NCBI GenBank assembly: GCA_018266455.1
Contig: JAFEAJ010000039.1
Span: forward strand, 1-42,777
DNA: 42,777 nt
Direction: 5' to 3'
DNA from: Bacteroidota bacterium
Lineage (GTDB): Bacteria; Bacteroidota; Bacteroidia; Chitinophagales; Chitinophagaceae
The number at the start of each line of letters is the position of its first letter. Position 1 is the stretch's first letter. The notes beneath the pieces are model-generated. The model saw only the letters and a list, made by a program, of their open reading frames with translations, searched no databases and was not told the origin of the DNA. This document shows, in pieces, positions 9,367 through 17,623 of this stretch. The translations under genes were made by a program, and so were the position numbers.

Positions 9367-10062
9367 CTAATTGCCAGTTCCCAGTTTTTCTCTTGCCCAT
9401 TTCATCGCCAAATCAAGCTGTTCTTTTTCTGTAAGGTTGGTATTATCGAGCACCAAGGCATCTTCAGCCTTTCGCAAGGGGCTCACATCACGATGAGAAT
9501 CGATGTAATCGCGCATTTCCAGGTTATTGCGCACTTCTTCGATGGTGGTATTTGGGTTTTTTTGAAATAGCTCTTTGAACCTTCTTTCAATCCTCACCGC
9601 CGTATCGGCCGTCATGAAAATTTTCAGCTCAGCTTTCGGGAAAACCGTTGTGCCGATGTCTCTCCCATCCATCACGATTCCTTTAGGTTTGCCCATTTTT
9701 CTTTGTTGTTCAACAGCAAAGGCCCTTACTTCTTTTATTGCGGCCACCTCGCTTACTTTTTCGGCTACGACCAGGTCGCGGATCACGTACTCAACGTTCT
9801 CCTGATTCAAATGAATTTCACTTTGTAAACTATTTTCATTGTAATCAAACTGAAGATCGATCTGCTTCAATGCTTCTTCCACTTGCTTGTGCCTGGTCCA
9901 GTCGATATGGTTACGAAGAAAATATAAAGTAATGGCACGGTACATGGCGCCACTGTCGATATACACATAGTTCAATTCCCTGGCCATTTGTTTTGCCAGA
10001 GTGCTTTTGCCGCAGGATGACCATCCATCGATCGTAATGATGATTTTTTTTTTGCCTTTCAT
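9367..10062 (-). CDS. cmk: Cytidylate kinase (CMP kinase)
   Basis: This cytoplasmic enzyme phosphorylates CMP and dCMP with ATP, feeding pyrimidine nucleotide pools. The P-loop is GWSSCGKST at 13-21; YIDSGAMYRA at 34-43 and DGRDIGT at 132-138 are CMP-kinase signatures (nucleoside monophosphate binding and the NMP-domain Asp/Arg). The length of 231 residues is normal for the family. It has its own promoter 54 bp upstream (TTTG, 19 nt, TATCTTTA), and the clpC terminator stands between it and clpC, so it is a separate transcription unit. The P-loop is slightly unusual in having Trp-Ser-Ser-Cys, a form common in Bacteroidetes Cmk. Confidence 0.96.
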   Translation of the reverse strand: MKGKKKIIITIDGWSSCGKSTLAKQMARELNYVYIDSGAMYRAITLYFLRNHIDWTRHKQVEEALKQIDLQFDYNENSLQSEIHLNQENVEYVIRDLVVAEKVSEVAAIKEVRAFAVEQQRKMGKPKGIVMDGRDIGTTVFPKAELKIFMTADTAVRIERRFKELFQKNPNTTIEEVRNNLEMRDYIDSHRDVSPLRKAEDALVLDNTNLTEKEQLDLAMKWAREKLGTGN

Positions 10063-10115
10063 GAAATGAATTGGTCTGATTCCAGGTTGATGTGATTTTT
10101 ATGATTATCCTGATT

Positions 10116-10146
10116 TAAAGATATGCTTGTGTTAAAACTTTTCAAA
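10116..10146 (-). promoter_or_regulatory. Promoter of cmk (Bacteroidetes type)
   Basis: On the minus strand TTTG (10143-10146) is followed by exactly 19 nt and TATCTTTA (10116-10123), one mismatch from the Bacteroidetes consensus TTTG-N19-21-TAnnTTTG. It lies about 54 bp before the cmk start. Confidence 0.65.
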
Positions 10147-10183
10147 GCCTGATGTAAAAAAATATTATAAAATAATAATGCAA

Positions 10184-10207
10184 AATGCCTCACCGAAATG
10201 AGGCATT
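10184..10207 (-). terminator. Terminator of clpC
   Basis: A perfect 9-bp stem (AATGCCTCA with its complement) and a 6-nt loop lie 25 bp after the clpC stop. On the minus strand it ends in ATTTT and then an AT-rich run. Confidence 0.75.
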
Positions 10208-10231
10208 GATTATAAATTTATCCGGGGGATA

Positions 10232-12757
10232 TCAGGCTTCTGATTTTTGCGCTTCCCTTTCTTTTAAGGCAAATTTTATTTTGGAGTTTTCTTTATCCAG
10301 GTCGGCAACCAGCACGTCGCCATTTTTGATGTTCATGCTAAGTATTTCTTCTGCTAATGGGTCTTCAAGATATTTCTGCAATGCCCTGTGCAATGGCCTT
10401 GCTCCAAATTGCTGGTCATAGCCTTTTTCAGCAATGAAGTTTTTCGCTTCTTCTGTCAGTTCCAGTGTGAAGCCAAGTGAAGTCAGGCGTTTCAGCACTC
10501 CTTTCAGCAAAATGTCAATAATCTGGAATATATTTTCTTTAGTGAGCGAATTGAAAATGATCACATCATCGATCCTGTTCAAAAACTCTGGGCTAAAGGT
10601 GCGCTTGAGGGCCTTTTCAATAACTGCTTTATTATTTTCGTCCACATTCTGTGTGCGGGCCGCAGTGGCAAAACCAACGCCATCGCCAAAATCTTTTAGC
10701 TGCCGTGCGCCGATATTTGAAGTCATAATAATCAGGGTGTTCTTGAAATCTATCTTTCTGCCGAGCCCGTCAGTCAACTGGCCGTCATCGAGCACCTGTA
10801 GCAAAATGTTATATATATCCGGATGTGCTTTTTCAATTTCATCGAGCAGGATGACAGAGTAAGGTTTGCGGCGAACCTTTTCTGTAAGCTGCCCGCCTTC
10901 TTCATAACCCACATATCCCGGAGGCGCACCAATTAAGCGGCTGACAGTGAATTTTTCCATGTATTCGCTCATATCAATGCGTATCAGTGCATCTTCAGAA
11001 TCGAACATATATCTTGCCAGTGAGCGGGCAAGCTCAGTTTTTCCAACTCCGGTCGGGCCAAGGAAAATAAATGTGCCTACCGGTTTCTTTGGGTCTTTCA
11101 AACCTACGCGGTTGCGCTGTATGGCCTTCACAACTTTCTGGATAGCTTCGCCCTGGCCAATCACCATTCCTTTCATATCCACAGACATATTGCGCAATTT
11201 TTCACTTTCTGCCTGTACCATTCTCTTGACGGGAATGCCTGTCATCATGCTCACTACTTCAGCAATATTCTCTTCATCAATCGGGTAACGTTTGTGCTTG
11301 CTTTCTTCCTCCCATTCTCCTTTTGCTCTTTCCAGTTCTTCCTGCAAGCGTTTTTCCGTGTCGCGCAAAGAAGCTGCTTCTTCAAATTTCTGGCTTTTTA
11401 CCACTTTGTTCTTTTCATTCTTCACGTCTTCGATCTTCTTTTCGAGCTCTACAATATTCTGAGGAACGTTGATGTTTTTTAAGTGCACCCTGGCGCCTAC
11501 TTCGTCCAGCACGTCAATTGCTTTGTCAGGTAGCAATCGATCGGTCATATAGCGGTCGCTCAGCTTGACGCAGGCGTCAATGGCATCATCAGAATAAATT
11601 ACATTATGATAGTCCTCGTATTTTGATTTGATGTTGTTGAGGATCTGGATGGTTTCATCAACAGACGGGGGCTCAACCATCACCTTCTGGAAGCGGCGGT
11701 CAAGGGCGCCATCTTTTTCGATATACATCCTGTACTCATCAAGGGTGGAAGCGCCAATGCACTGCAATTCGCCCCTTGCCAGGGCGGGCTTGAAAATATT
11801 GGAAGCATCTAATGAGCCACTTGCCCCGCCAGCGCCAACAATGGTGTGTATCTCATCAATAAACAAGATCACATCGCGGTTTTTTTCCAGCTCGTTCATG
11901 ATTGCTTTCATCCGTTCTTCAAATTGGCCACGGTATTTTGTGCCGGCTACCAAAGCAGCAAGATCAAGCGAAATGACGCGCTTGTCAAAGAGCACACGTG
12001 AAACTTTCCTTTGTACAATACGCAAAGCCAGCCCTTCAACAATTGCTGTTTTTCCGACACCGGGCTCGCCAATCAGTATGGGATTGTTTTTCTTTCTGCG
12101 CGAAAGTATTTGTGAAACCCTTTCAATTTCTGTTTCCCTTCCCACAATCGGGTCAAGAGAGTTGGTCTCTGCAAGGCGGGTAATGTCGCGCCCGAAGTTG
12201 TCGAGCACGGGGGTTTTGCTCTTGGTGTTCCCTGTTGATTTTGATTTTTGCTGTGAGAATTTTTTCTCCTCATCGAAATCATCATCGTTTTCTTCAGCAT
12301 AGTCGCTCCGTATTTCGTTGCTTTTTACCACGCCAAGCTCATTCCTGAACAGGTCATAATCTACATCAAACTGGTTCAGTATCTGGGTAGCTACATTTTC
12401 TTTATTTTTCAAAATTGAGAGCATCAGGTGCTCTGTTTCGACCGTAGCGCTTTTGAGGGCTTTGGCTTCGAGCACGGTAACACGGATTACTTTTTCCGCC
12501 TGCTTGGTAAGGGGCAGGCTGTTGATGTTCGCGATGTTCTTGCCGGTCTTATCTTTAACGGCCAGTTCCACTTCTTTGCGCAGTTCATACAAGTCAACAT
12601 TAAAGCTTTTCAGGATGCGCACAGCTGTATTATCGCCTTCCCTGATCAGGCCCAAAAGCAAGTGCTCTGTGCCAATAAAATCATTTCCCAATCGAAGGGC
12701 TTCTTCCCTGCTGAACGATATAATTTCTTTAACCTGGGCCGAAAAATTATTGTCCAT
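10232..12757 (-). CDS. clpC: ATP-dependent Clp protease ATPase subunit ClpC
   Basis: This Hsp100 unfoldase of 841 residues unfolds proteins and feeds them to ClpP. Domain order is typical: a double Clp N-domain (about 1-145), an acidic linker with a Ser/Lys-rich stretch (150-185), AAA+ module 1 (Walker A GEPGVGKT 230-237, Walker B ILFIDE 297-302), a UVR-type coiled coil in the middle (about 448-476), and AAA+ module 2 (Walker A GPTGVGKT 567-574, ILLDE near 636-640). The VGF tripeptide at 694-696 matches the ClpP-docking loop, so it acts with ClpP rather than as a lone disaggregase like ClpB. The short middle domain also marks it as ClpC, not ClpB. clpP is not in the window. No McsB- or MecA-like adaptor is nearby. 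Confidence 0.97.
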   Translation of the reverse strand: MDNNFSAQVKEIISFSREEALRLGNDFIGTEHLLLGLIREGDNTAVRILKSFNVDLYELRKEVELAVKDKTGKNIANINSLPLTKQAEKVIRVTVLEAKALKSATVETEHLMLSILKNKENVATQILNQFDVDYDLFRNELGVVKSNEIRSDYAEENDDDFDEEKKFSQQKSKSTGNTKSKTPVLDNFGRDITRLAETNSLDPIVGRETEIERVSQILSRRKKNNPILIGEPGVGKTAIVEGLALRIVQRKVSRVLFDKRVISLDLAALVAGTKYRGQFEERMKAIMNELEKNRDVILFIDEIHTIVGAGGASGSLDASNIFKPALARGELQCIGASTLDEYRMYIEKDGALDRRFQKVMVEPPSVDETIQILNNIKSKYEDYHNVIYSDDAIDACVKLSDRYMTDRLLPDKAIDVLDEVGARVHLKNINVPQNIVELEKKIEDVKNEKNKVVKSQKFEEAASLRDTEKRLQEELERAKGEWEEESKHKRYPIDEENIAEVVSMMTGIPVKRMVQAESEKLRNMSVDMKGMVIGQGEAIQKVVKAIQRNRVGLKDPKKPVGTFIFLGPTGVGKTELARSLARYMFDSEDALIRIDMSEYMEKFTVSRLIGAPPGYVGYEEGGQLTEKVRRKPYSVILLDEIEKAHPDIYNILLQVLDDGQLTDGLGRKIDFKNTLIIMTSNIGARQLKDFGDGVGFATAARTQNVDENNKAVIEKALKRTFSPEFLNRIDDVIIFNSLTKENIFQIIDILLKGVLKRLTSLGFTLELTEEAKNFIAEKGYDQQFGARPLHRALQKYLEDPLAEEILSMNIKNGDVLVADLDKENSKIKFALKEREAQKSEA

Positions 12758-12773
12758 TTTTTAATAATTGTGC

Positions 12774-12800
12774 TTTGTACAATAATAACGAATATTTTTG
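12774..12800 (+). promoter_or_regulatory. Possible promoter of the STAS gene
   Basis: TATTTTTG at 12793-12800 matches the TAnnTTTG -7 element, 48 bp before the start codon. The nearest TTTG (12774-12777) is only 15 nt upstream, shorter than usual, so the -33 assignment is doubtful. The 91-bp gap must also hold the clpC promoter in the other direction. Confidence 0.3.
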
Positions 12801-12848
12801 ATTTCTATTTCCATCACTTTATTAACGGATGTGAATTCCTAAAGCCTG

Positions 12849-13220
12849 ATGAAGTTCAAAATTGATACCAGAGAAAAATTCCATGCCATTACCATCAATG
12901 AACCTGCGCTTGCTGCAAATATGACAGCAGAATTGGATGAATGTTTGATAGGGATACAGCAAAATGTCGTTAAAAATGTGGTGCTTGTTATGAAAGACAT
13001 AAAAAGCATGGATAACGCTGCTGCCAGCTATTTAGTAAAAGTGCAGCAACGCTTTTATGAAAAAGATGCTTCATTTGTGATTTGCGGGCTGTGCCCGGAA
13101 GTGGAAAGGTTCCTTGATGAAGGGGAGTTCCTTGGATTAATGAACACTGCGCCCACTGAAAGCGAAGCTGCGGACATTGTGTATATGGAAGAAATTGAAA
13201 GGGAATTGCTCAGAGAATAA
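12849..13220 (+). CDS. STAS-domain protein (anti-sigma-factor-antagonist-like)
   Basis: This small cytoplasmic protein of 123 residues covers one STAS domain: F-x-x-I-x-x-x-E-P near the start, NVVLVMKDIKSMDNAAASYL at about 42-61 (the central strand and following helix), and a last strand-helix with FVICGLCPEVERFL. STAS proteins normally bind anti-sigma kinases or act in partner-switching. The usual D-S-S-G phosphorylation site reads D55-N-A-A here, so there is no Ser or Thr to phosphorylate at that place; it may act as a fixed binding partner. An acidic C-terminal tail (EEIERELLRE) is extra. It is divergent from clpC and is followed by a broken fructosamine-kinase gene. Confidence 0.75.
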   Translation: MKFKIDTREKFHAITINEPALAANMTAELDECLIGIQQNVVKNVVLVMKDIKSMDNAAASYLVKVQQRFYEKDASFVICGLCPEVERFLDEGEFLGLMNTAPTESEAADIVYMEEIERELLRE

Positions 13221-13295
13221 GTTTGTGCTTACAGTAGGGCCTTGCCGGGCTTTTCCAAAATTGACAGGGCTTTAGGTCTTTAAAGTAAAATAGGC

Positions 13296-13722
13296 ATGGC
13301 CTTTATTATGTATCCGGATGTGAATAAGTCAATTGTTCAATTATGGCTTTCACAAAAACTGAATACCCCGATATTCTCAATTGTGGGTTCCCCTATCGGC
13401 GGTATTCCAGGCAAGGCATATAACATTGCCATTAACCAATCGCAAAACTTCTTCTGTAAAACAAGTCCTGCAAAAAAAGGCTGAGCCTGTTTTGATAGGC
13501 CCTGCTGTGTATTTTGGCAATCGCCACATTGATTTTACAATGACATCTCTTTTTGATGGGTTTGACGAGGAATTTTACCATGTATATCATCACCATTCCT
13601 CTTTGCCCGGCAACCATCAGCAAATCTGGGATATCTGTAACCTTTATCCTTTGCTTATTCATTTGAATTTATTTGGGGAAGGACATTTATCGAAAATCCG
13701 GGAAATAATCAGGCCTTTCTGA
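13296..13722 (+). pseudogene. Decayed fructosamine-kinase (FN3K/YniA family) gene with internal deletion
   Basis: Two overlapping open frames here are the two ends of one gene. The first (13296-13484) matches the kinase N-terminus, with a GGIPGKAYNI segment and FFCKTSPA, equal to the G-G...a-y...FFVK nucleotide-binding strand and Lys. The second frame (in use from about 13480 to 13722) matches the C-terminus: PVLIGPAVYFGNR, IDFTMTSLFDGF, and ICNLYPLLIHLNLFGEGHL, equal to the family's liDPAvYyGhRE, DlaM.LFGGF and LYpLLnHlnLFG. About 145-150 residues between them are missing, including the catalytic HGDLWxGN loop, the junction is out of frame, and the metal-binding Asp of DPA has become Gly. 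Full-length members have about 285 residues. It cannot be an active kinase. Confidence 0.85.
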
Positions 13723-13892
13723 GGGGTAGGGGGTGGGCAGGAGAGGGCCGGCAGAAAACTGCTATCCTGCGCCCAAAGCACTTCTTTCCCCTAAAACCTT
13801 ATTTAAAATCGAAAAAGTGGATGTATCAAAAGTAAAATGAACGCTCTGAGAATTGCGTAGACAAAAACTTTCTTCCCATCCCCTTGCCGAAT

Positions 13893-13928
13893 AAAAAAAA
13901 GGCTGTCTCCGACTTTAGAGGCAGCCTT
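13893..13928 (-). terminator. Terminator of glutamine synthetase gene
   Basis: On the minus strand an 11-bp stem with one wobble (arms 13918-13928 and 13899-13909), 8-nt loop, then T8. It starts 28 bp after the gene's stop codon. This is a strong intrinsic terminator. Confidence 0.85.
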
Positions 13929-13956
13929 GTATGAAGAAAGGTACGGCGTTAGGAGA

Positions 13957-16149
13957 CTACCTTAAAAATAGCATTTCCCTGTATTTAGGAAGCGCCCACT
14001 CGCTGTCATCAACAAGCAGTTCCAATTTATCTGCATGATAGCGTATCGAATCAAAAAACGGGTCCTTTACCTGTGACGTATAAGCAATGGCTTTGGTTCT
14101 TGTATTTCCGATTGCGTTGGCAACTTTTCTTGCTTCGATCATTTTTTCTACCAGGTCGCTTATCTTCCCAATATGCTCAGAGATTTTTTTCAGTATTTGT
14201 TTTTGATTTGCATAAGCCGTTTCCGGCAGCCCCAGTTCTTTCAGTCCTTTTATATTTTCAATCAAAGTGTTCTGGTATTTTATGGATGGGGGGAGGATGT
14301 TGCTTGTTGCCATTTCGCCCATGATGCGTGCTTCGATCTGCACTTTCTTGATGTATTTTTCGAGTTCGATTTCGTGCCTTGCTTCCAGTTCAGAATGGGT
14401 GTACACGCCATTATCTTCAAACAATTTTTTTGCTTTAGCTGTTACCATCGCATCCAGGGCAAGCGGTGCGGTGCGCACATTTTGTAAGCCCCTCCTTTCG
14501 GCTTCATGGTGCCACTCTTCGCTATAGCCGTCGCCCTCGAACAATATCTTTTCGCTGCTCACGATATATTCTCGGATAACATGCATCAGCGCAATTTCTT
14601 TTTTCTCTCCTTTTTCAATCAGTTCATCTACATCTTTTTTGAATTCTTTTAAAGTTTCTGCAATGATGGTGTTAAGCACTGTCATTGCGTTGGAGCAGTT
14701 GGCAGAGGATCCCACAGCGCGGAATTCAAATTTGTTCCCGGTAAAAGCAAATGGCGAAGTCCTGTTCCTGTCGGTATTATCGAGCAGCAATTCGGGAATG
14801 CTTTTGTGCAGGTCAAGCTTTAGTATGGCTTCATCTTGTTCATCAAATTTATCTCCCACCCTTTCTTTCACATCACCCAAAACCTTAGTGAGGTATTGCC
14901 CGATGAAAACGGAGATGATTGCGGGGGGGGCTTCATTGGCGCCAAGGCGAAAATCATTGCCTGCCGAAGCAATAGATGCCCTCAGGATATCGGCATAGTC
15001 GTGCACGGCTTTAATGGTGTTCACAAAAAAAGTGAGGAACATCAGGTTCGTTTTCGGCGTTCTGCCAGGGGCAAGAAGGTTGACGCCGGTATCTGTCGAC
15101 ATGCTCCAGTTGTTGTGCTTGCCACTGCCGTTAATGCCTGCAAATGGTTTTTCATGGAAAAGAATGCGAAGTTTATGCCGGCGGGCCGCACGTTCCATGA
15201 TGTCCATCATCAAAAGGTTGTGGTCAACGCCCACGCTTACTTCCTCATAAATGGGTGCGCATTCGAATTGGGATGGGGCTACTTCATTGTGCCTGGTGCG
15301 AAGGGGGATACCAAGCTTATAACTTTCTTGTTCAAAATCGCGCATGAAAGCATAAACCCTTTCAGGTATGGAACCAAAATAATGGTCTTCCAGTTGCTGG
15401 CCCTTTGCAGAGGAATGGCCGAATACCGTCCTGCCACTTGTTACCAGGTCCGGGCGGGCGTTGAAGAAGCCTTCATCAATCACAAAATATTCCTGTTCCC
15501 AGCCAAGTGTTGCAGAAACCCTGGTAACATTTTTGTCGAAATAATGGCAAACATCTACAGCCGATTTATCCAGTGCGGCAAGCGCTTTTAAAAGCGGCGC
15601 TTTGTAATCGAGCGATTCTCCGGTATAAGAAACAAATATCGTAGGTATGCAAAGGGTTTTCCCTTTGTCTATTTCCATAATAAAAACAGGAGATGAGGGG
15701 TCCCATGCAGTGTACCCGCGTGCTTCAAAGGTTGCTCTCAGGCCACCGCTAGGGAAAGAGGACGCATCAGGTTCCTGCTGGATCAATGCTGCTCCATCAA
15801 ATTCTTCGATGGGGGTGCCATCACTTTTTAGTGTAAAGAAAGAGTCGTGCTTTTCCGCAGCAGTTCCTGTCAAAGGCTGGAACCAGTGTGTGAAATGAGT
15901 TACTCCTTTCGCCTCGGCCCACTGGCGCAGGCCGGCAGAGATTTGATTGGCCACCGCCCTGTCGATCCTTTTCCCATTTTTTACTGAGTTGAGCAGGCTC
16001 TTATATGCTTCATCGCTTAAAAATTCGCGGGCTGCTTTCAGAGTAAAAACATTTTCGTTGAAAATGGCTGTAATTTTAGCGGATACCGTTACTTCTTTCT
16101 CTGTCCTGTTGCTTAAATTATTGATGGATTTAAATCTTAACGAAGGCAT
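13957..16149 (-). CDS. glnN: Glutamine synthetase type III
   Basis: This enzyme makes glutamine from glutamate, ammonia and ATP in the cytoplasm. The 730-residue size and sequence fit GSIII, the large form found in Bacteroidetes and cyanobacteria: HFTHWFQPLTG at 85-95 and GLRATFEARGYTAWDP at 136-151 are type III hallmarks; GWEQEYFVID at 216-225, RHNEVAPSQFECAPI at 286-300 and INGSGKHNNWS at 339-349 supply metal- and glutamate-binding residues. The open frame extends 17 codons further upstream, but the ATG at 16149 (product MPSLRFKSI...) agrees with family N-termini and is chosen. An inverted repeat lies 4 bp before this start and may control it. A terminator follows, so it is a single-gene unit. 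Confidence 0.96.
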   Translation of the reverse strand: MPSLRFKSINNLSNRTEKEVTVSAKITAIFNENVFTLKAAREFLSDEAYKSLLNSVKNGKRIDRAVANQISAGLRQWAEAKGVTHFTHWFQPLTGTAAEKHDSFFTLKSDGTPIEEFDGAALIQQEPDASSFPSGGLRATFEARGYTAWDPSSPVFIMEIDKGKTLCIPTIFVSYTGESLDYKAPLLKALAALDKSAVDVCHYFDKNVTRVSATLGWEQEYFVIDEGFFNARPDLVTSGRTVFGHSSAKGQQLEDHYFGSIPERVYAFMRDFEQESYKLGIPLRTRHNEVAPSQFECAPIYEEVSVGVDHNLLMMDIMERAARRHKLRILFHEKPFAGINGSGKHNNWSMSTDTGVNLLAPGRTPKTNLMFLTFFVNTIKAVHDYADILRASIASAGNDFRLGANEAPPAIISVFIGQYLTKVLGDVKERVGDKFDEQDEAILKLDLHKSIPELLLDNTDRNRTSPFAFTGNKFEFRAVGSSANCSNAMTVLNTIIAETLKEFKKDVDELIEKGEKKEIALMHVIREYIVSSEKILFEGDGYSEEWHHEAERRGLQNVRTAPLALDAMVTAKAKKLFEDNGVYTHSELEARHEIELEKYIKKVQIEARIMGEMATSNILPPSIKYQNTLIENIKGLKELGLPETAYANQKQILKKISEHIGKISDLVEKMIEARKVANAIGNTRTKAIAYTSQVKDPFFDSIRYHADKLELLVDDSEWALPKYREMLFLR

Positions 16150-16153
16150 GAAG

Positions 16154-16173
16154 TTAGTTTTCGGCGAAACTAA
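16154..16173. promoter_or_regulatory. Inverted repeat directly before the glnN start codon
   Basis: TTAGTTT (16154-16160) and its complement AAACTAA (16167-16173) flank TCGGCG. The repeat ends 4 bp before the ATG. On the minus strand it contains TAGTTTCG, near the -7 consensus, but no good -33 lies at the right distance. It could be an operator or a leader hairpin. Confidence 0.35.
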
Positions 16174-16318
16174 ATGTTTTCGTCCTAAATAAAAAAGCAA
16201 GTCATTATATGTGGATAAATGCAGAATTCTAAAAATATACCAGGTTATTTTGGCTATGCCTGATATGTTTTCAATTTTTTATGAGGGATTGGGAATATTA
16301 TAAAATTTATTGTTCTGT

Positions 16319-17563
16319 TCATTTCCGTGTATTCGGCGATTTTGGGCGCAGCCTTTTAAAATCAAATAGCAAGGCAACCGCCAGGAAAAGGAACATTTCG
16401 GGAATGGATTTATACCTGACAATCGCTCCGGGGAACGGCACGACATAACCTATCAAAACAATTTGCGCAAAGCTATAGAACAAGAAAAAAAGGGGCAAAG
16501 GGCTGACGAGTATTTTCTTCCATGTATGCTTTCGGAAAAGGACGGATGCAAAAAGAAATATCCAAAATAAGATCACATCAACCGAAGCAAACAACTGAAG
16601 CAGTCCTTTGGCTTCCCAGGAAAATGGCCTTAAAAAGCCATTGGCAAAAGCCTGGGGAAAAATTTTTATAAAACTTAAGGCAGTAGGCTGAAGGCTGTCG
16701 AGCTTGAAAGAAGTATTGCCATGGAGAGATAAGAATTCCCGTTGCCTCATAATAATGGGGATGGACAAGTTGTTTTCAGGATTAAAAAAAATGCTTCCAA
16801 AAAAAACAACAATGCCGATGATGTAGAAAAGGCAAAAAAAATAAATTGCCTTGCGTGGTTTTTGCCAGCTTAAAGCAAGGCAAAAAAGGGCAGGCAGCAA
16901 TACTGCCAACATCTGTTGTCTTAAAACCATGCATTCAATCAAAGCTGCTATTGTATAAATTATATAAATTGGCTTTTTTTCATGGTTCATGAATTTATCT
17001 GTGAAATAAAGGGCTGTTGAAATGCACAACAACAGCAACGCTTCAGCCCTTATGCCGCTCAGCCAAAATGTAGGAAGCGGCAGGAAAAACAACACTGCGA
17101 TCAATATTTTTTTCTGTTCGTAAAAGTATTTCATCAGCAATTTGTATAATAACAATAGGCCGATAACAGAAATGAAATCAAAAAAAATCACATTGATGTA
17201 ATAGTTCCCCCCGCTAAAAAAATTAAATATGCCCAGCGGTTTTGCAATAGAGTAATATTCAAGATGATTGGTATAATCGCTAAACCCCTTTGCCGGGTCA
17301 TAAAAGAAATCTTTTAAAAATGCGAGGGGGTTATGAATAATTTTATCGCGTTCATTCAATGAGGCATTATGAAAGGCCCAGGTGTCATCCCCATTATAAA
17401 ATACTTGAAAAATATAACCATAGGCGCATCCCATGAATACTTTATAAGCAAAAATGGCAATGGTCAGGGGCAATGGGAAATTTATTTTCTTTGCTTTTAT
17501 TATAACAGCCAATGCGAGCAAAAAAATAAAAAAATAAAAAATAAAAAGAAGCACTGTCAGCAT
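16319..17563 (-). CDS. Polytopic membrane protein, possibly GT-C-type glycosyltransferase
   Basis: The 414-residue protein has about ten to eleven hydrophobic membrane segments and few other features. After the second segment, in what should be the first large outer loop, lies NGDDTWAFH (about 57-65), an acidic loop of the kind that holds the metal or sugar-phosphate in membrane GT-C glycosyltransferases. The C-terminal segment has PFPGAIVRYKSIPEMFLFL, a pattern I associate with uncharacterised Bacteroidetes surface-polysaccharide membrane proteins. It is divergent from a GT4 glycosyltransferase 60 bp away, and other surface-glycan genes follow, which supports a role in glycan assembly. No precise family can be named. 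The N-terminus begins directly with a membrane helix, so ATG 17563 is reasonable. Confidence 0.7.
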   Translation of the reverse strand: MLTVLLFIFYFFIFLLALAVIIKAKKINFPLPLTIAIFAYKVFMGCAYGYIFQVFYNGDDTWAFHNASLNERDKIIHNPLAFLKDFFYDPAKGFSDYTNHLEYYSIAKPLGIFNFFSGGNYYINVIFFDFISVIGLLLLYKLLMKYFYEQKKILIAVLFFLPLPTFWLSGIRAEALLLLCISTALYFTDKFMNHEKKPIYIIYTIAALIECMVLRQQMLAVLLPALFCLALSWQKPRKAIYFFCLFYIIGIVVFFGSIFFNPENNLSIPIIMRQREFLSLHGNTSFKLDSLQPTALSFIKIFPQAFANGFLRPFSWEAKGLLQLFASVDVILFWIFLFASVLFRKHTWKKILVSPLPLFFLFYSFAQIVLIGYVVPFPGAIVRYKSIPEMFLFLAVALLFDFKRLRPKSPNTRK

Positions 17564-17590
17564 AAATTATGGAAATGCGTGTTTAATCTG

Positions 17591-17608
17591 TCAAATCTAT
17601 AAATTTGA
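17591..17608. promoter_or_regulatory. Palindromic two-way promoter element between membrane protein and glycosyltransferase
   Basis: TCAAAT (17591-17596) and ATTTGA (17603-17608) are perfect complements around CTATAA. The plus strand reads TAAATTTG (17600-17607) and the minus strand reads TAGATTTG (17592-17599), both full matches to the TAnnTTTG -7 element, so one palindrome may serve two divergent genes. No clear -33 TTTG is present for either. Confidence 0.45.
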
Positions 17609-17623
17609 ATTTAATATACCTGA

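Noticed and set aside
11628..12302. 224-codon open frame on the plus strand inside clpC
   Set aside because: It is the antisense shadow of conserved clpC codons, with Ser/Phe-rich composition and no domain.
13381..13722. A separate 113-residue small protein
   Set aside because: It carries only the C-terminal part of fructosamine kinase, and the preceding frame carries the N-terminal part; one broken gene explains both.
14836..15591. 251-codon open frame on the plus strand inside the glutamine synthetase gene
   Set aside because: Antisense to highly conserved GSIII motifs; no recognisable protein features.
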